In this document: positions 59,260 through 64,000 of the stretch, piece by piece
How positions within the stretch are numbered: the first letter of the stretch is position 1
How the letters are laid out: the number at the start of each line of letters is the position of its first letter
From: an uncultured Clostridium sp.
Lineage (GTDB): Bacteria > Bacillota > Clostridia > Lachnospirales > Lachnospiraceae
Length of the DNA: 64,000 nt
Assembly (NCBI GenBank): GCA_946553025.1
Contig: CAMNRM010000006.1
Coordinates: forward strand, 62,001 to 126,000
Direction: 5' to 3'
Notes under the pieces: model-generated
Told to the model about the DNA's origin: nothing
Database searches by the model: none
The model's input: only the letters and a program-made list of their open reading frames with translations
Made by a program: the position numbers and the translations under genes

Positions 59260-59616
59260 ATGGCAAAGCGAGGCGGTTTTCCGGGAGGAGGTATTCCCGG
59301 GAACATGAATAATATGATGAAGCAGGTGCAGCGGATGCAGCGCCAGATGGAGGAGGCGACCAAGGAGCAGGAGAGCAAGGAATTTACGGCTTCTGCCGGC
59401 GGCGGTGCCGTTTCCGTTACGGTGTCGGGAAAGAAAGAGGTGCTTTCGGTGAAGCTTTCCGAGGAGGTTGTCGATCCGGAGGATATCGAGATGCTGGAAG
59501 ATTTGATTGTGGCAGCGACGAATGAAGCCCTGCGCCAGATGGAAGAAGCAAATTCCCAGGCGATGGCAAAGCTTACCGGGGGGCTTGGCGGTTTAGGCGG
59601 GGGCCTTCCTTTCTGA
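59260..59616 (+). CDS. ybaB: Nucleoid-associated protein, YbaB/EbfC family
   Basis: 118 residues. Gly-rich N terminus ([20 protein letters not shown]), then the core with [23 protein letters not shown] and the helical [12 protein letters not shown] tail, ending in a Gly-rich stretch. Binds DNA as a dimer. Located between dnaX and recR as in nearly all Firmicutes. Its TGA overlaps the recR ATG by one base. Confidence 0.95.
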   Translation: MAKRGGFPGGGIPGNMNNMMKQVQRMQRQMEEATKEQESKEFTASAGGGAVSVTVSGKKEVLSVKLSEEVVDPEDIEMLEDLIVAATNEALRQMEEANSQAMAKLTGGLGGLGGGLPF

Positions 59617-60212
59617 TGGATTACTATAGCAGACAGATTACAAAGTTAATTGAAGAATTGTCCAAGCTTCCCGGCGTAGGGGCAAAATCCGCGCAGCGTC
59701 TGGCCTTTCACATCATTAACCTGCCGAAAGAACAAGTCGAGCAGCTGGCAAAAGCCATTACCGATGCAAAAAATCATGTGCGGTACTGTAAGGAATGTTT
59801 TACACTGACCGACCAGGAACTCTGCCCGATCTGCAGCAGCAAAACGCGGGATCACAGCACGATTATGGTTGTGGAAAACCCAAGGGATCTGGCAGCTTAT
59901 GAAAAAACCGGGAAATTTGACGGCGTGTACCATGTTCTTCACGGGGCGATTTCTCCTATGCTGGGAATCGGCCCGAATGATATACGACTGAAAGAGTTAA
60001 TGCAGAGGCTGCAGGCAGAGATACGGGAAGTAATTATTGCGACCAATTCCAGTCTGGAAGGGGAAACCACGGCAATGTACATCAGCAAGCTGGTAAAGCC
60101 CACAGGAATTAAAGTCAGCCGGATTGCCAGCGGCGTCCCGGTGGGCGGGGATTTGGAATATATTGATGAGATTACCCTTCTGCGGGCATTAGAGGGCAGG
60201 GTAGAGCTGTAG
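59616..60212 (+). CDS. recR: Recombination mediator RecR
   Basis: 198 residues, exactly the family length. N-terminal helix-hairpin-helix [17 protein letters not shown], zinc finger [16 protein letters not shown], Toprim domain [14 protein letters not shown] and C-terminal [21 protein letters not shown]. Works with RecF/RecO to load RecA. Fully intact. Confidence 0.97.
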   Translation: MDYYSRQITKLIEELSKLPGVGAKSAQRLAFHIINLPKEQVEQLAKAITDAKNHVRYCKECFTLTDQELCPICSSKTRDHSTIMVVENPRDLAAYEKTGKFDGVYHVLHGAISPMLGIGPNDIRLKELMQRLQAEIREVIIATNSSLEGETTAMYISKLVKPTGIKVSRIASGVPVGGDLEYIDEITLLRALEGRVEL

Positions 60213-60235
60213 GCAGGGTTAGGAGATGCAAAAGA

Positions 60236-62737
60236 ATGGATAAACATGAGTTTAATATCAAAGTAGACCAGATTAAAAAGATGGTGAGCAAGGGCGATTT
60301 TGAAACCGCGATGAAAATTGCGGATACCATCGACTGGAGGCGGGTGCGCAATGCCAATCTGCTTTCGATGATTTCGTCGGTGTATGAGAAAAATGCAGAA
60401 TATCAGGAGGCAAAGGATATCCTGCTGATTGCCTTTGAGCGTGCACCGATTGGAAAAAGGCTGCTGTATAAGCTGACGCAGCTTGCGTTAAAAGAAGGGG
60501 ATATCACCGAGGCAGAATCTTATTACCGGGAGTTCTGCGATCTGGCCGGGGACGATTCACGGCAGGATATTCTCCGCTATCTGATTTTAAAGGCAAAGGG
60601 AGCACCGGTTGAGCAGCTGATTCACACCCTGGAAAGCTATACCAGCATTGAACTGGATGAAAAATGGCTGTATGAACTGGCTGAATTATACCACCAGGCG
60701 GGAAATGCCGACGATTGCGTAAAAACCTGTGATAAGATTATGCTGCTTTTTGGTTTGGGGCAGTATGTGGATAAGGCGATGGAACTGAAGCTTCAATATG
60801 CCCCCCTGACAAAATATCAGATGGATTTGGTGGAAAACCGGGACAAGTATGAAGAGAAATTAAGGCAGGTTGAGCAAAATGGGGTGAGTGCCCTTGCGCC
60901 TAAAGAAGAAACCGTTTCCCGGGAGGAAGAAGAGATGGCAGCGGCAGCCAGACGCGATCAGGTGGCAGCCGCCTATGCAAATCCGCCGTCCGAACCTGTT
61001 TATCCGAGTTATACAGAAGCACCGTCCGAGCCTTCCTATCCGAATTACACAGAAGCGCCATCCGAACCGGCCTATCAAAATCATGCAGAGTCCCCGTTAA
61101 ATCCTGCATATGCAAGAGGGGAAGAACAGGCGCGGGAAGAGTCTGTGGTTTCCAATATTGAGGCATCTTTTGCAGCCGCAGCGGCAAAACCGCAGGGGCC
61201 GACAACTTCAGTTTCGCCGGAGGAAAGCCTGGAAGTCAGCATGAAAGAAGCCGAGGCTGAGGCGAGTCTGGCTGAAGAAATGTCAAAAATTTCCATAGAC
61301 AGTTACAGCGAAGAACCTGTAAAAGAAAAAACCAGGGTTCTGGCCAATGTAAAGGATTTAAAAAAGGCAGGAGAACAGCCGGAAAAGACCAAGGTTCTTG
61401 ATGAAATCCGTCATATCCAGGCGGCAAAGCCGGCAGAGGACGCCGCAGCAGTCAGGGAACCGGCAAAACCCCAGGCATTCCCAGCCCATCTTATGGTGGA
61501 GGCCAGGATAGCGCAGGAGGGGCTTGAGGTTGCCGTGGAGGCACTGAAAAAAGCGCATGTGATCCTGTCCTATAAACATCCGGCAGCAAAGATCAGCGGT
61601 GAAAAATTAAACCAGAGAGGAATTCTGGCAAGCGCTTCAAAACTGGAAGGCAAAGATTTGATTGTAGAAAATGCAGGCGATTTAAGCGATGCCATGCTGG
61701 AAGAACTGGATAAGTTTCTGGCAGAGGATAAAACGGGGATGCTGGTGGTGCTGGTAGACAGCCCGCGCCAGATGGAAGGAATCCGCAGAATCAGTCCTTC
61801 TCTGGCGGAAAGATTCCAGGTCGTAACCTCGGTGTCGGAGGCCGAAAGGTATTTCTTTATCCGGGCGAAGAAGCTTAATCAGAATCATAAGCCGGAATCC
61901 GAACCGGTACAGCCGTCAGCCGTGAGAAGAGAAGAAAGACCAGTTCGCCCGGCCGTTGTACAGGGAGGGGCAGAGGCGGTTCGTTCGTCGGCTAATCAAA
62001 GGGAGTCACAAGCCGTGCATCCGTCGGCGGTTCAAAGGGAGGCAGAAGCCGTGCGTCCGTCGGCTGCACAGAGGGAGGCAGAAGCTGTGCGCTCGTCGGC
62101 TGTGCAGAGAGAGATGGAAGCGGCATCTTCTAGCGCGGTGAAGACAGTAAAAACTTCGGAGGATTTGGAAGCACCGGTTTCCGGAGATACCCGGGTATTT
62201 TCCCGTGTGGAAACTTCCCGTGTAAAAGCTGCCCAGGCACAGAACCCACGTAAAGAAGCAGCGCAGCCAATACGCCAGGCAGAAATACATACGGCTGACA
62301 AACCCCAGGCTGAAATCTCCAGGGCAGAGGTTTCCCGGGCAGAAACCGCCGCTTCCAGCAATATTGTCCAGATGAGAACTCCGCAGGCTTCTTTTGCGGA
62401 TGAGCCGTCATTTGCAGAACAGGAAAAAAGCAGGGTGGAAGAACCGGATGACGACCGGATTATGGATGTGGATGAGTTTGCGCAGTACTGCTGTCACTAT
62501 GCCAGCCAGATTGACTGCAATATATCCAGGAAAAGTATGCTTGCCCTGTACGAACGGGTGGAGATTATGGAAGAGGACGGCATAGCGCTGACGAAAACAG
62601 CAGCAGAGGATTTAATTGAAGAAGCCGCCGATCGTGCGGAGAAACCTTCGCTGGGAAAGCGAATCACAGGGTTGTTTTCTTCAAAATACGATAAAGAAGG
62701 CTTACTAATTTTAAAGGAAGAGCATTTTATGTCATGA
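60236..62737 (+). CDS. TPR and AAA-lid-like scaffold protein with repeat linkers
   Basis: 833 residues. Residues 1-205 are TPR-like helical repeats (FETAMKIADTIDW, YEKNAEYQEAKDILLIAFER). A disordered Pro/Glu/Ala region (about 230-400) has three copies of a SEPxYPxYTEAP unit. Residues about 415-545 resemble part of an AAA module (LIVENAGDLSDAMLEELDKF, GMLVVLVDSPRQMEGI) but have no Walker A. A second linker (about 560-640) has five or six QREAEAVRPSAV-type units. The C terminus, about 745-830, has DVDEFAQYCCHYASQIDCNI and closes with KRITGLFSSKYDKEGLLILK. Similar large proteins follow recR in other Lachnospiraceae; the function is unknown. Cytosolic, no signal peptide. Confidence 0.75.
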   Translation: MDKHEFNIKVDQIKKMVSKGDFETAMKIADTIDWRRVRNANLLSMISSVYEKNAEYQEAKDILLIAFERAPIGKRLLYKLTQLALKEGDITEAESYYREFCDLAGDDSRQDILRYLILKAKGAPVEQLIHTLESYTSIELDEKWLYELAELYHQAGNADDCVKTCDKIMLLFGLGQYVDKAMELKLQYAPLTKYQMDLVENRDKYEEKLRQVEQNGVSALAPKEETVSREEEEMAAAARRDQVAAAYANPPSEPVYPSYTEAPSEPSYPNYTEAPSEPAYQNHAESPLNPAYARGEEQAREESVVSNIEASFAAAAAKPQGPTTSVSPEESLEVSMKEAEAEASLAEEMSKISIDSYSEEPVKEKTRVLANVKDLKKAGEQPEKTKVLDEIRHIQAAKPAEDAAAVREPAKPQAFPAHLMVEARIAQEGLEVAVEALKKAHVILSYKHPAAKISGEKLNQRGILASASKLEGKDLIVENAGDLSDAMLEELDKFLAEDKTGMLVVLVDSPRQMEGIRRISPSLAERFQVVTSVSEAERYFFIRAKKLNQNHKPESEPVQPSAVRREERPVRPAVVQGGAEAVRSSANQRESQAVHPSAVQREAEAVRPSAAQREAEAVRSSAVQREMEAASSSAVKTVKTSEDLEAPVSGDTRVFSRVETSRVKAAQAQNPRKEAAQPIRQAEIHTADKPQAEISRAEVSRAETAASSNIVQMRTPQASFADEPSFAEQEKSRVEEPDDDRIMDVDEFAQYCCHYASQIDCNISRKSMLALYERVEIMEEDGIALTKTAAEDLIEEAADRAEKPSLGKRITGLFSSKYDKEGLLILKEEHFMS

Positions 62738-63576
62738 TGGATATTCGATTAATTGCGTTAGATATGGACGGAACCCTGCTCAATGATCAGAAGGAATTAT
62801 CTTTGAAAAACCGAAAAGCCCTGGAAAGCTGCATTCGCCACGGGATCATGATTGTACCGGCGACTGGTCGTCCTGCGGCCGGAATCCCTGAAATGATTCG
62901 GGAGATTGCCGGAATCCGCTATGCGATTCTCACTAACGGGGCAAGAGTCGAGGATTTTCGGGAGGGAAAGCTGATTTCGCAGGAACTGATTCCCTGGGAA
63001 CTTGCCTTTGAAATTTTAGAATGGATTTCCCATTATCCTGTGGCCTACGATCCCTACATTGACGGCCGGGGGAAAATGGAAGCCCGCTTCCGCAACCATC
63101 TGGAAGATTATGGGCTTCCTCCGGCAATGCAGCGCCTGGTGCTGAGCAGCCGTGATGAAGTAGAGGATGAACTCGCCCTGGTAAAAACCTTAAAGGTTCC
63201 TGTGGAAAAAATCAATATCTTCACCAAAGATAAAAAACTGCGGCAGGAACTTTGGGAAAAACTGGCACAGCATAAAGAACTGGCCGTAACCTCATCGTTA
63301 GACTATAATGTAGAGATTAATGCAGCCGCAGCGACAAAAGGGAACGCACTTTTGCATCTGGCCGATTACCTTGGCTTAAAGCGGGAACAGACGATGGCCA
63401 TGGGGGACGGCAGCAATGATTTAAGTATGATTGAAGCCGCCGGAATCGGTGTGGCCATGGCAAACAGCATGGAAATGCTGAAGCAGAAAGCGGATTATAT
63501 TACCCTGTCGAATGAAGAAGATGGCGTTGCCGCCGCTATCCGGCACTTTTTGCAGCTGCCGGAAGAAGATGTGTAA
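62734..63576 (+). CDS. HAD-superfamily (Cof-type) phosphatase
   Basis: 280 residues. Motif I LDMDGTLLND at about 8-17, motif II TGRP (43-46), motif III Lys in NAAAATKGNALLHLAD, motif IV GDGSNDLSMIEAAG. The Cof/YbjI class dephosphorylates sugar phosphates or cofactors such as pyridoxal phosphate; substrate unknown. ATG 62734 overlaps the preceding stop by four bases, with a second ATG directly after it. Confidence 0.93.
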   Translation: MMDIRLIALDMDGTLLNDQKELSLKNRKALESCIRHGIMIVPATGRPAAGIPEMIREIAGIRYAILTNGARVEDFREGKLISQELIPWELAFEILEWISHYPVAYDPYIDGRGKMEARFRNHLEDYGLPPAMQRLVLSSRDEVEDELALVKTLKVPVEKINIFTKDKKLRQELWEKLAQHKELAVTSSLDYNVEINAAAATKGNALLHLADYLGLKREQTMAMGDGSNDLSMIEAAGIGVAMANSMEMLKQKADYITLSNEEDGVAAAIRHFLQLPEEDV

Positions 63577-63855
63577 TCCGAAGTCATCCGAAAATAAAAC
63601 GCAGCAAAAGACGTTTTGATGGTTTCTTTTGTCTGTTAAAAAGTATTTGATGAATCAAAAGATAAATTGCCCGGCATTTTCTATGATTGTCGCGGCTTTT
63701 TTCTTTATGCAAGATTGCGGGAGCACGAAGTGCGGAGCAATCGGTATCATAAGAAGCATAAGGCTTCCGGTTACAGTGAATGCATGTGAACCGTAATGTT
63801 AATGTTCTGACGGAAAAGCGGGTCAGATGAAAACATGTACAGATTGGAGGAAGGT
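63577..63855. other. 279-bp intergenic region with a dispersed repeat copy
   Basis: CAAAAGA / TCTTTTG (about 63605-63641) makes a small hairpin. A diverged dispersed repeat GTTACAGTGAATGC ... GTGAACCGTAA lies at 63770-63796. No gene is seen. Confidence 0.5.
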
Positions 63856-64000
63856 ATGGAAATTGTGGAAATATTACAGGGGCATTGGCTCTCCCTTCTT
63901 ATGGGTGCTTATCTGGTGGGGATGGCTCTTTACGGACATTATCGGGGATTTTTGCGCCTGGCCGTATCTATGGCAGCTCTGGTTCTTTCCCTGGGAGCCG
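63856..64000 (+). CDS. CvpA-family membrane protein (partial, runs off the window)
   Basis: 48 residues are visible from ATG 63856 (TTGGAGGAAGG upstream): MEIVEILQGHWLSLLMGAYL then a second hydrophobic stretch containing YGHYRGFLRLAVSMAAL. The Y.RGF(L/I)R.A pattern after the first helix is typical of the N terminus of CvpA-like proteins in Firmicutes. Assignment rests on this short piece only. Confidence 0.6.
   Translation, partial: MEIVEILQGHWLSLLMGAYLVGMALYGHYRGFLRLAVSMAALVLSLGA

Noticed and set aside
1-64000. CRISPR arrays, tRNA and rRNA genes
   Set aside because: No regularly spaced repeats with unique spacers, no CCA-ended cloverleaf with a GGTTCGAATCC-type arm and no rRNA core sequence were noticed by eye. 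A covariance-model scan would be decisive, and a hit would overturn this.

Overview
The window looks like chromosome from a spore-forming Lachnospiraceae (Clostridium cluster XIVa-like Firmicute). Supporting signs are intact spoIIID and a SipL-type spore-coat morphogenesis gene, a large Gram-positive type SRP RNA close to dnaX-ybaB-recR, strong AGGAGG-type ribosome binding sites with many TTG/GTG starts, an ammonia/peptide-fermenter style transporter set, a bacteriohemerythrin and a rubredoxin-fused flavin reductase (obligate anaerobe oxygen defence), and choline-binding-like repeats on a secreted protein. I do not name a species.

Layout. 1-8.4 kb: ROK glucokinase, a secreted repeat protein, a two-component system, MutS2/RqcU, and an HtrA-like membrane protein that has lost its catalytic triad. 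8.5-11.5 kb: YhaM-type exonuclease and RlmD. 11.5-16.2 kb: an AT-rich accessory island inserted into the decayed 3' extension of rlmD. It carries the relics of a type I restriction system (hsdM tail, a DUF1016/YhcG nuclease broken by one TAG, hsdS head, hsdR piece, a GNAT tail), a BrnT/BrnA toxin-antitoxin pair, and an unrecognised operon of a glycine-zipper membrane protein, a 454-residue partner and a 45-residue secreted peptide. 16.2-25.7 kb: MATE pump, SbcD-SbcC, a MerR regulator with its classic 19-bp-spacer promoter driving an iron-sulfur aldo/keto reductase, bacteriohemerythrin and high-molecular-weight rubredoxin. 25.9-30.6 kb: a second accessory block of AAA-ATPase-like/PD-(D/E)XK (DUF1703) genes and an SdpI-like protein, bounded by an exact 127-bp direct repeat of the 5' part of spoIIID; only the right-hand copy is a full spoIIID with a sigma-E-like promoter.

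30.9-36.6 kb: oligopeptide transporter oppBCADF. 36.9-38.2 kb: PrcB-like lipoprotein and serine acetyltransferase. 38.4-47.8 kb: a catabolic cluster of unknown substrate: divergent sialidase-like enzyme, allantoinase-like amidohydrolase, ribose-type ABC transporter, NAD-dependent epimerase, a winged-helix/FCD regulator and a TtcA-like ATPase. 48-55.9 kb: SipL, GIY-YIG, hemolysin III, RluA-family synthase (whose reading frame contains five perfect DnaA boxes), YtvI-like permease, phosphodiesterase and RarA. 55.9-64 kb: SRP RNA, phosphofructokinase, dnaX-ybaB-recR, a TPR/AAA-like scaffold protein, HAD phosphatase and the start of a CvpA-family gene.

A palindromic intergenic repeat (core GTTACTGTTCAC / GTGAACAGTAAC) is scattered through the housekeeping half of the window. 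The best candidates for undescribed biology are the three-gene operon at 14.1-16.2 kb and the DnaA-box cluster at 51.4-51.7 kb. No rRNA, tRNA or CRISPR array was seen.
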